Assembly (NCBI GenBank): GCA_026389845.1
Contig: JAPLHB010000094.1
Location: forward strand, 1-39,036
DNA length: 39,036 nt
DNA from: Chloroflexota bacterium
Lineage (GTDB): Bacteria; Chloroflexota; Anaerolineae; CG2-30-64-16
Reading direction: 5' to 3'
Shown here piece after piece: positions 16,693-22,921 of this stretch. The stretch's first letter is position 1. The number at the start of each line of letters is the position of its first letter. The translations under genes and the position numbers were made by a program. Under the pieces are notes generated by a model, which was not told where the DNA came from, ran no database searches, and saw only the letters and a program-made list of their open reading frames with translations.

Positions 16693-17634
16693 TTAGGGAT
16701 AGAGTACGCTGACGACGGTGAAGGCTATCAGCGTCATCAGCGTCGCCAGCGAGAGGGTGTTGACGACGAAGGCCCGGTCTTCCGTGGCAGCGTCCTTCAT
16801 AAACAGCGGCGCCACGAACGGCGGCGGCAGCACGAACATCGTCATCACGGCGGCCCGGAGGAGGCGATCCGCGCCGAACAGGGGGCCGATCACCAGCGCG
16901 TTGAGCAAAAGTCCCGCGGGAATCCACATCAGCAGGCGGATGGCGACAGCCTTGGCGGGCTGGAGCAGGTTGCCGCGCTCGATCCGCACCTCGTAGCCGA
17001 TGATCAGCGCGATGAGCGGCGTGGTCAGCCCGCCGAGCAACTCCACGGTCTTGAGCACCGCCGCGGAGATGGGCCAGGCCGCCAGCAGCGGCGTCACCCC
17101 GGCCCGGTTGGCGACGATGCCGGCGAAGATGCTGAGGATCACCGGCGTCTTGAGAAAGTTGAGCAACGTCTCGGAAAACGGCCGCGCCCCGGATGCTTGC
17201 CGCTGCAGCGTCGTCACCAGCACGAAGAAGACGAAGAGCACCTGCCCCAGGTCAATGATGGCGAATTTGAAGATGTTTGCCGCGCCATAGACCGCCCCGA
17301 AGATGGCGTAACCCATCATACCCGCCTCGAATCCGGTCATCAGCATCAGGAAATAGGGCGACGGCATGGCTGCCAGCGGCCGGAGCGCCCGGCCCAGCAG
17401 CAGCGCAAGAACGCAGCCGGCGAAGACAATGGCGACGATGACCAGGTGGCGCGACTCCAGACTGACGCCGGCAAACGCCAGAAATAGCACCGCCGGCAGG
17501 GTGACGTTCACCACCAGCTTCTTCAGGTCGCCGACCGTCTCGTCTCGCAGGAAGCGCGTCCGCCTCAAGAACGCGCCCAGGAGAAAGAGAAGGAGGATGG
17601 GGAGGACTTTGGAGAGGGCTTCGAGATAGATCAC
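16693..17634 (-). CDS. AEC-family (auxin efflux carrier-like) transporter
   Basis: An integral membrane transporter with about ten hydrophobic segments. It shows the two-half AEC pattern: VTLPAVLFLAFAGVSL in the first half, and TTPLIALIIGYEV plus LPPPFVAPLFMKDA in the second. Family members export small organic acids or auxin-like compounds. The substrate here is unknown. I prefer the GTG at 17634 (MIYLEALSKVLPIL, 313 aa), which clears the preceding DUF433 gene by 16 bp and matches the usual short N-terminus. A TTG at 17709 would overlap that gene by 59 bp. Confidence 0.82.
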   Translation of the reverse strand: MIYLEALSKVLPILLLFLLGAFLRRTRFLRDETVGDLKKLVVNVTLPAVLFLAFAGVSLESRHLVIVAIVFAGCVLALLLGRALRPLAAMPSPYFLMLMTGFEAGMMGYAIFGAVYGAANIFKFAIIDLGQVLFVFFVLVTTLQRQASGARPFSETLLNFLKTPVILSIFAGIVANRAGVTPLLAAWPISAAVLKTVELLGGLTTPLIALIIGYEVRIERGNLLQPAKAVAIRLLMWIPAGLLLNALVIGPLFGADRLLRAAVMTMFVLPPPFVAPLFMKDAATEDRAFVVNTLSLATLMTLIAFTVVSVLYP

Positions 17635-17650
17635 GATGGTCAGTGGTTTT

Positions 17651-18034
17651 CTACAGTGGTAAGTACTCGACGCGATCGGCAAAGTCGTCAGGATCGGTCG
17701 CTTTAGCAATCACTTCCAGGTCGCGTAGTTTGGCTACTAGCGGAGATGGTCCTGCTTCTCGGCGTGCCTGTTCAGCTTCCCGAGTGCGCCGCTCGATGTC
17801 GGCATCAAGCTCCTCCTTGTGATCCCAGTAGTAGGCTAATGCCGCATGGATCTGGCCCAAGGTCAGGTAACGAGGCTGTAGATGTAACTCTTCGGGCGTC
17901 CAGCCATAAGCCATCTGAGCAAGCACCGACTCGACGACCTTCATGGTGGTGCCCGTGATGACAGGTATGCCCGTAGCGTTCGACGCCACGTGGGGGTAGG
18001 TCATAGCGGCTTCAAGTAAAGACAAGGTGCTCAT
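17651..18034 (-). CDS. DUF433 protein, probable orphan antitoxin
   Basis: A 127-aa protein. The core YPHVASNATGIPVITGTTMK, then VESVLAQMAYGWTPEELH and LTLGQIHAALAYYWDHKEEL, is the DUF433 winged-helix-like domain. Such proteins normally act as antitoxins next to a DUF5615 PIN-like toxin. Here the next gene is a transporter, so the toxin is missing. The C-terminal ~50 residues are charged. It lies 34 bp behind the MazF-like gene on the same strand. The start ATG 18034 gives MSTLSLLEAAM. The later MTYPHV is an alternative. Confidence 0.8.
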   Translation of the reverse strand: MSTLSLLEAAMTYPHVASNATGIPVITGTTMKVVESVLAQMAYGWTPEELHLQPRYLTLGQIHAALAYYWDHKEELDADIERRTREAEQARREAGPSPLVAKLRDLEVIAKATDPDDFADRVEYLPL

Positions 18035-18068
18035 GAGACACGGCCCTTTAGAAAATAGCGACAGCCGG

Positions 18069-18431
18069 TCACGCCACGGCCGGTGCATTGCGCAACAGCA
18101 GATTCAGCTTCTGCAGCACTTCGACCATGGTTCTCGCGGGCAGGGCGCAGAGAAACTCTGCCTCGCGCACGCGCCAATCCAGGCTTTTCACCTGATCGGC
18201 CAGGATCGTGCCGGTAATGGTCAGACCAGCAGGGACGGCGACCTCGAATGGATATCCTTTGACTTGGCTCGTGATCGGGACCAGGAGCGCCAACCCAACT
18301 TTGCCGTTATAGGTCGCGGGTGAAAGCACCAAGGCCGGCCGACGTCCGGCTTGCTCATGTCCGGCCTGCGGATTCAAGGTGATCCGGACAACGTCGCCGC
18401 GATCGGGAACGTACTGCGCTGGGGCTACCAT
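18069..18431 (-). CDS. mazF: MazF/PemK-type toxin
   Basis: A 120-aa endoribonuclease-type toxin. RGDVVRITLNPQAGHEQAGR and RPALVLSPATYNGK fit the MazF/PemK beta-barrel start, followed by LLVPITSQVKGYPFEV and ILADQVKSLDW, the characteristic RNA-binding and catalytic regions. MazF toxins cleave mRNA at short motifs in the cytoplasm. The specificity here is unknown. Its ATG overlaps the end of the MazE-like gene by 7 bp, indicating translational coupling. Confidence 0.93.
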   Translation of the reverse strand: MVAPAQYVPDRGDVVRITLNPQAGHEQAGRRPALVLSPATYNGKVGLALLVPITSQVKGYPFEVAVPAGLTITGTILADQVKSLDWRVREAEFLCALPARTMVEVLQKLNLLLRNAPAVA

Positions 18432-18667
18432 GCTTCCACCCCCAGAACGGGGCCAATATCAACTTCACCATGCAGATTGTACTCGCTGACTTGAGCCAGC
18501 AGGCTCTCGAGGGTAGGGACCGGCTCGCGAATGGGCACGATCACAAGTTTCCTATCCAGCAGCGATACTTCGACCAGCGAATCTGGCCCTAACCCAGCCT
18601 CGATCGCAAACGGCTTCGGAATGCGCAACGCCAGGCTGTTACCCCACTTCTGGACACGGGCTTCCAT
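18425..18667 (-). CDS. mazE: MazE/AbrB-type antitoxin
   Basis: An 80-aa protein with an N-terminal AbrB swapped-hairpin DNA-binding domain (VQKWGNSLALRIPKPFA, VEVSLLDRKLVIVP). A short acidic tail ending VDIGPVLGVEAW would occupy the MazF active site. The preferred start is ATG 18667 (MEARVQKWGNS), with GGGAGGGAAAA upstream. A longer form from 18700 would add 11 residues. The stop overlaps mazF. It begins 29 bp after the ThiS-like gene ends, so readthrough from that operon is likely. Confidence 0.92.
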   Translation of the reverse strand: MEARVQKWGNSLALRIPKPFAIEAGLGPDSLVEVSLLDRKLVIVPIREPVPTLESLLAQVSEYNLHGEVDIGPVLGVEAW

Positions 18668-18696
18668 AGTATTTTCCCTCCCGATAATTCTGTATC

Positions 18697-18897
18697 TCAT
18701 CCCCCGCTGATCATGTGGATCGCCTGCATCTCCGTCCCGTCGGGCACAGGCGTCGTAGCGAAATCCTGCCGCAGCACCACCTGGCCGTTGATCTTCACCA
18801 CAATCATGCGGAAGCTGAACTTGAGCGCGTCGAGCACGTCCTGGACGGTCATGCCGGGATGCCAGGGGACGTCGTATTGGTTGTTGACGCGGATCAT
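18697..18897 (-). CDS. ThiS/MoaD-like sulfur-carrier protein
   Basis: A 66-aa beta-grasp ubiquitin-like protein beginning MIRVNNQYDVPWHPGMTVQD and ending MISGG, with the C-terminal Gly-Gly that is adenylated and thiocarboxylated. Such carriers supply sulfur for thiazole (ThiS) or molybdopterin/tungstopterin (MoaD). The sequence does not decide which. The ATG overlaps the RHH antitoxin stop by 4 bp, so it is coupled to a toxin-antitoxin operon, an unusual place for a cofactor gene. A truncated 88/90-identical copy of its 5' part lies at 19793-19882. Confidence 0.8.
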   Translation of the reverse strand: MIRVNNQYDVPWHPGMTVQDVLDALKFSFRMIVVKINGQVVLRQDFATTPVPDGTEMQAIHMISGG

Positions 18898-18898
18898 G
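18809..18898. repeat. 90-bp direct repeat, copy 1 (5' part of sulfur-carrier gene)
   Basis: Direct repeat partner of 19793-19882. By eye the two 90-bp copies differ at two positions (CTGAACTTG versus CTAAACCTG). The identical core of more than 70 bp ends at GGATCATG. Confidence 0.92.
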
Positions 18899-19217
18899 CT
18901 GAAGATTTCCCTACGTCGTATGAGGCTGGCTGATCGTGTAGAGTGACCTGCGGTTCCAAAACACCGGGAAGAGCGAACGTGGTGAAGAGTTGGGTAATCG
19001 CCTCCTCGACCATGTGCGACACCGTTCGATTCTGTCGCCTGGCTAATTGCTCCAGGGTCTCGTATGCCGGTTCCCGCAGCTCGATCACTACCCGCCTAAG
19101 ACGCCGTCCCTGCTCGAAAACCTGCCAACGCGCTTCCGAACGATCCGCATCGCGAAAGGCGTCATCCACCGATAACAGTTTTTCGTAGGGCTCGTGTGGC
19201 GCGTATTGCTTGCTCAT
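18894..19217 (-). CDS. RHH-type antitoxin paired with DUF3368 protein
   Basis: A 107-aa protein. RRVVIELREPAYETLEQLAR followed by RQNRTVSHMVEEAI gives the strand-helix-helix of a ribbon-helix-helix domain, here in the middle of the chain. The first ~35 residues (ending in DADRSEARWQVFEQG) are charged. The start overlaps the DUF3368 gene by 4 bp, and its stop overlaps the sulfur-carrier gene by 4 bp. It therefore sits inside a chain of coupled genes with the toxin-like gene first. The antitoxin role is inferred from pairing. Confidence 0.72.
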   Translation of the reverse strand: MSKQYAPHEPYEKLLSVDDAFRDADRSEARWQVFEQGRRLRRVVIELREPAYETLEQLARRQNRTVSHMVEEAITQLFTTFALPGVLEPQVTLHDQPASYDVGKSSA

Positions 19218-19780
19218 TTTGATTCCTCTCGAAGACGGTCGACAATGCGCTTGATGAACGCCAAACCGTAGTGTGTCCCTTGCCTACGACAGTCCAACAG
19301 CGCCTCGCGTGCATCATCGGATGAGATCAGGCCTTGCCTATATGCGCGGATCATAATACCAGGAAATCCTACGATCGGCACGCCGCGCTGGTCAGCCACG
19401 TCTCTGGCCGCGCTTTCATCCAGCAATAACTCGGTCGCCGCCAGATCCTTCCTGCCCATCAAGGATACGGCCTCGGCTTCAGATAAGTGGCACGTAAGGT
19501 TCTTGTTGCGTGACTTGGGCGAATCTGCGATCGCTTCTGCGATCGCTCTGGCTGTGGCGCGTTCTTCTTCTGTCAAATCGTCGTGGGCAACAAGAAAGCC
19601 TACTCGAACTAATTCCATGATCTCCGGCTCGGCGCCATGCTCCACCAGTTCCAAGAGCACACTGCTCGGGATATGGATGGTATCATAGAACTGTCGCAAG
19701 ACGTCCACCCGGCCACACTGCAAGGCGGATATCAACGGACCGGTGTTGCTAACAGCGATTCGGAATTCGGGTTGTTGCAT
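19214..19780 (-). CDS. DUF3368 PIN-like protein, probable toxin
   Basis: A 188-aa protein. IAVSNTGPLISALQCGRVDV followed by LRQFYDTIHIPSSVLLELVE is the DUF3368 PIN-like beginning. HLSEAEAVSLMGRKDLAATE, LLLDESAARDVADQRGVPIV and GFPGIMIRAYRQGLIS are the characteristic later blocks with acidic residues for metal binding. Family members pair with UPF0175 or RHH antitoxins. The ATG lies 12 bp from the truncated sulfur-carrier fragment, and no clear Shine-Dalgarno is seen. The coding end overlaps the RHH gene. Confidence 0.85.
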   Translation of the reverse strand: MQQPEFRIAVSNTGPLISALQCGRVDVLRQFYDTIHIPSSVLLELVEHGAEPEIMELVRVGFLVAHDDLTEEERATARAIAEAIADSPKSRNKNLTCHLSEAEAVSLMGRKDLAATELLLDESAARDVADQRGVPIVGFPGIMIRAYRQGLISSDDAREALLDCRRQGTHYGLAFIKRIVDRLREESK

Positions 19781-19792
19781 GCGCTACACCCA

Positions 19793-19881
19793 CGGAAGCT
19801 AAACCTGAGCGCGTCGAGCACGTCCTGGACGGTCATGCCGGGATGCCAGGGGACGTCGTATTGGTTGTTGACGCGGATCAT
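19793..19881 (-). pseudogene. Truncated copy of ThiS/MoaD-like gene
   Basis: The reading MIRVNNQYDVPWHPGMTVQD, then VLDALRFSFR, is identical to the first 30 residues of the intact sulfur carrier except K to R. It then runs into unrelated codons overlapping the DUF3368 gene. The Gly-Gly end is missing, so it cannot carry sulfur. Confidence 0.88.
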
Positions 19882-19882
19882 G
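19793..19882. repeat. 90-bp direct repeat, copy 2
   Basis: Partner of 18809-18898. Together the two copies bracket the RHH/DUF3368 module exactly. Confidence 0.92.
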
Positions 19883-19891
19883 GCTGTACCC

Positions 19892-20278
19892 TTACCATAG
19901 CCGTGTGACCGGGTACGGGTCAAACGCAGGATCATCGCCTACGATCGGCATCTGTTCTACTTGGGCTTGTGCAATCAGTAGACGATCGAATGGATCCCGA
20001 TGATGAAAGGGCAACGTAATCACGTTGGACGCATGGTTGATTGCGATATCCAAGAGAGTGATGTCGTTGAGACTGAGTTGTTGAGGAATCAGAGCCTCGA
20101 AAGGCCGCGCCAGACGAAGCTTGCCGAGGCTGACCTTGATCGCAATCTCCCAAAGACTTGCAACGCTGAGGAAAACCTCGTTCTCCTCGTCTTCAATCAA
20201 GGCTCGCGCACGAGTGCTCAGGCGCGGACTGCCCTCAATGAACCACAAAAGAGTGTGTGTATCGAGTAGGAGCCTCAT
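19892..20278 (-). CDS. PIN-domain toxin (Sll0205-type VapC)
   Basis: A 128-aa PIN toxin. LLLDTHTLLWFIEGSPRLS at the N-terminus carries the first acidic ligand. SVASLWEIAIKVSLGKLRL gives the conserved glutamate, and HRDPFDRLLIAQAQVE the late aspartates, ending VGDDPAFDPY. This DTHTLLW pattern defines the Sll0205-like PIN group. It would be a Mg-dependent RNase. The start overlaps the Phd-like antitoxin stop by 4 bp. It stops 11 bp before the truncated sulfur-carrier fragment. Confidence 0.93.
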   Translation of the reverse strand: MRLLLDTHTLLWFIEGSPRLSTRARALIEDEENEVFLSVASLWEIAIKVSLGKLRLARPFEALIPQQLSLNDITLLDIAINHASNVITLPFHHRDPFDRLLIAQAQVEQMPIVGDDPAFDPYPVTRLW

Positions 20279-20502
20279 TCGGTATACTCAGAAAAGTCGG
20301 GCATCGGAGCGTCAAAGTCATCAGCCATCGTGATCAACCCCTTGGCGCTGCCAAATTGACGGTGACGCACAGGGCGGGACACCGGCACAAGTTGCACCGC
20401 CCGCTGTCTGTCCGCAATGATCCACACCCGTTCTCCCCGGATCGCGGCATTGATCAGATCTAGTAGTCCGATTTGAGCTTTGTCCACGCTGATCTGCACC
20501 AT
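20275..20502 (-). CDS. Phd/YefM-type antitoxin
   Basis: A 75-aa antitoxin starting at ATG 20502 behind GGAGGTG. MVQISVDKAQIGLLDLINAA, then GERVWIIADRQRAVQLVPV, is the Phd/YefM fold, and MADDFDAPMPDFSEY is the C-terminal tail typical of partners of Sll0205-type PIN toxins. It has a fully consensus promoter at 20560-20588 with an imperfect palindrome over the -10, which fits autorepression. Confidence 0.88.
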   Translation of the reverse strand: MVQISVDKAQIGLLDLINAAIRGERVWIIADRQRAVQLVPVSRPVRHRQFGSAKGLITMADDFDAPMPDFSEYTE

Positions 20503-20559
20503 CTCTAACACCTCCACGGCAACGAGCTACAAAACAGTCTATCGTGCCCCTGTACTCGT

Positions 20560-20588
20560 AGTATACGACGACAACTGGAGGCTGTCAA
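20560..20588 (-). promoter_or_regulatory. Consensus sigma-70 promoter of the Phd/PIN pair
   Basis: Minus strand: TTGACA (20583-20588), 17-bp spacer, TATACT (20560-20565). The -10 sits in the imperfect palindrome TCGTCGTATACTACGA, a candidate operator. Confidence 0.82.
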
Positions 20589-20604
20589 GGCGCTTAAATC
20601 GAAA

Positions 20605-20632
20605 TGCCAGGCACGTTCGGACATGCCTGGCA
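20605..20632 (-). terminator. Hairpin terminator after aor
   Basis: Arms TGCCAGGCA and TGCCTGGCA pair over 9 bp and extend inward by three more pairs around a short loop. The hairpin lies about 28 bp past the aor stop, with TTTCGATTTAAG following on the minus strand. The T-run is weak. Confidence 0.65.
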
Positions 20633-20659
20633 CTTGAGCACCACCCATTCTTCGTCGAC

Positions 20660-22822
20660 TCAGCGCTGCGCTTCCACCAGCGCCACCACATCGGGAAAGT
20701 CAATCCCCAATTTGCGCAGCTTCTCTACCGTCGGCACGCCGTTCGCATTCCAACCGCGACGCGTATAGACCGCGTCTTGCAGCTTGCGATATTGTTCCTC
20801 GCGGTAGGCGCGCAGCGCGGCCATCTTCTGCGGGGTGGACATGCCGGCGGGATCCATGCCGACCTTCTCGCGAAGCTGCTTGTCGTAGCGTTCGGCGCGG
20901 CTTTCATATTCCTCCGCGGTCACAGGGCCAGCCGAGCGGTAGGGGATGGCGTCGTCGGCGCGGACGCCGTGGCCCATCTTCAGGTTGAAGACGCGCTGAA
21001 AGTTGTAGACCCGCTCCGACATGGTGATCAGGTCTTCTTTGGTCACTTCCTGCCCGGTGATGCCGGCGTAGAGCGCCACGTAGTTCGCCACGTGCTCGGG
21101 CACTTTCGCCGGCTCGGCGGTGAACGCGTTGTCGGCCGGCTCGATGTCGTTCCACGGCAGCTTGCACAGCCCGTTCAACCCGAACCAGGTGCGCCACATG
21201 GGGAAGTAGTGCAGCGCCTCGGCCTTGGCTTCCAACGTCGGAATCTGGTTGTTCACCATGTCCATGAAGATCAGCCACGCCTCGTCGTGCTGCGCGCCCT
21301 TGTTGGTCAGGCCGTAGCCGCCCTGCTGCGCCAGGCTTTCCTTGGTCATGTACTCGGAGTATTCCATCCCCTTGTTTTCCATGCCGATGTCCTGGAGGAA
21401 GGTGGGATCCGAGCCGAAGTGTTCGGCAAAGTAGGCTTTCATGCCGCGCACGCCCATGCCCGCGATCAAGCCGAAGCCGGTTCCTTCGGCCATCTGGTGG
21501 AGGAGCGCCAGCGCGGCGTCGGCGTTGCCGAAGCGCAGCTCCAGCCCGCCGGTTTTTGCCTGATCCAGGATGCCGGCCTCGTAGCACTCCATGACGAACG
21601 CGGTCAGGGTGCCGAAGGAGATCGAATCAATCCCGTAGGTGTCGCAGTAGAAGTTCAGCTCGATGATCGCGGGTGGGTCGAAGATACCCAGGTTCGAGCC
21701 GCAGCCCGCCACGGTCTCGTATTCCGGCCCGTCCACTGTGACCAACTCGCCGGCATGGGGGCCGGTCCGCAGGCGGAAGCGATCCACTCCCTTCGAGCAC
21801 GCCATCGTGCAGCCGTAGAAACAGGAGTCGGGATGGGTTTGGGTGAACAGGCCATCCCAGACCTTCGAGTTGATCTTGGGCGTGTCTGGGTGCGAGCCGA
21901 ACTTGAAGTTGTGCACCGGCAGCAGATCGTAGTCGTCCATGATCTCGACCAGGTGCGCAGTACCCACGCGGCGCATCCGGTTCTGCTCGTCGTCCAACTC
22001 GACGATCTCCTTGTTGAGCCGCTGGCCCACCGCGCGGATACGTTTGATGTCGGCCGGATCGTTGGAGTCGGCCTTCATGCCGGTGTAGCGGACGACGACC
22101 GCCTTGATCTTCTTGTCGCGCAGCACCGTGCCGATGCCTCCGCGGCCGGCCTGCTTGACCCGCGCCACACCGCGCTTGGGATCGTACCAGCTCACGTTCA
22201 GGCAGCCAATGCGCGTGTGCTCGCTGCCCACGCCGGCGGAGACCACCGACACGTTGCGCCGGTCGGCCTCGTCTTTGGCGTACATCGCGGTGAGCTGGTC
22301 GGTCAGCGGCCAGGTGTTGACCGGCTCCAGCGGCGCCTCTTCGACGGTCACGCGGCCGGTGTCGCCATCAATGAAGATGATGACGTCGCGCTCGGCCTTG
22401 CCCTGGATCTCCAGCGCGTCCCAGCCCGCGAATTTGAGCAGCGGGCCGAAGTAGCCGCCAACATTGGAGTCCACGACGATCTGCGTGAGGGGTGAGACGG
22501 TGACGACCAGCGATTTACCGGTGCCGGGGTAGAGGATCGCGCCGCCGATGGGGCCGCAGGCAAGCACGATCTCGTTTTCGGGGTCGTTCCATTTCGTCGT
22601 GCCCGTCACCGCGTGCCACAACCGCCACAGCCCGAACCCCTTGCCGCCGACGAAGATGCGCTTCATCTCCTCGGTGACGGGGCGGGCCTCGATCTGGCCG
22701 GTCGCGACGTTGACGTAGAGGGTTTGATCGGCGTAGCCGCGGTGAACTTTGGGGACGGCGTAGGTGAACTCGGCCAGCGTCTTGTGCGCGAGTTTCAACT
22801 CCTGAATGGTGGGTTGGGTCAT
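20660..22822 (-). CDS. aor: Aldehyde:ferredoxin oxidoreductase (tungsten enzyme family)
   Basis: A 720-aa tungstopterin enzyme of the AOR family, which interconverts aldehydes and carboxylic acids with ferredoxin under anaerobic conditions. GGKGFGLWRLWH (59-70), GPIGG through SPLTQIVVDSNVGGYFG (90-126) and KFAGWDALEIQGKA (130-143) are the family N-terminal blocks. The [4Fe-4S] ligands are C334, C338, C342 and probably C553. The first pair is spaced C-x3-C rather than the C-x2-C I recall for Pyrococcus AOR. The length exceeds the usual ~600-650 aa through its C-terminus. ATG 22822 follows TGAGGAG. A TG-T-TATACT extended -10 lies at 22874-22879. Physiological substrate unknown. Confidence 0.9.
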   Translation of the reverse strand: MTQPTIQELKLAHKTLAEFTYAVPKVHRGYADQTLYVNVATGQIEARPVTEEMKRIFVGGKGFGLWRLWHAVTGTTKWNDPENEIVLACGPIGGAILYPGTGKSLVVTVSPLTQIVVDSNVGGYFGPLLKFAGWDALEIQGKAERDVIIFIDGDTGRVTVEEAPLEPVNTWPLTDQLTAMYAKDEADRRNVSVVSAGVGSEHTRIGCLNVSWYDPKRGVARVKQAGRGGIGTVLRDKKIKAVVVRYTGMKADSNDPADIKRIRAVGQRLNKEIVELDDEQNRMRRVGTAHLVEIMDDYDLLPVHNFKFGSHPDTPKINSKVWDGLFTQTHPDSCFYGCTMACSKGVDRFRLRTGPHAGELVTVDGPEYETVAGCGSNLGIFDPPAIIELNFYCDTYGIDSISFGTLTAFVMECYEAGILDQAKTGGLELRFGNADAALALLHQMAEGTGFGLIAGMGVRGMKAYFAEHFGSDPTFLQDIGMENKGMEYSEYMTKESLAQQGGYGLTNKGAQHDEAWLIFMDMVNNQIPTLEAKAEALHYFPMWRTWFGLNGLCKLPWNDIEPADNAFTAEPAKVPEHVANYVALYAGITGQEVTKEDLITMSERVYNFQRVFNLKMGHGVRADDAIPYRSAGPVTAEEYESRAERYDKQLREKVGMDPAGMSTPQKMAALRAYREEQYRKLQDAVYTRRGWNANGVPTVEKLRKLGIDFPDVVALVEAQR

Positions 22823-22835
22823 CGTTGACTCCTCA

Positions 22836-22868
22836 GGGGATTGCGGATTGCGGATTGCAGATTGCTGA
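22836..22868. repeat. GGATTGC tandem repeat
   Basis: Three to four copies of a 7-bp unit (GGATTGC/AGATTGC) lie in the aor 5' leader between the -10 and the start codon. Confidence 0.65.
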
Positions 22869-22921
22869 ATCTGAGTATAACAAAGGGAGGCGGAGCAGAC
22901 CATGACTTGCGTCATGGGATG

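Noticed and set aside
19732..19935. Treating the second sulfur-carrier reading as a functional gene
   Set aside because: It diverges after 30 residues and lacks the C-terminal Gly-Gly, so it cannot form a thiocarboxylate.
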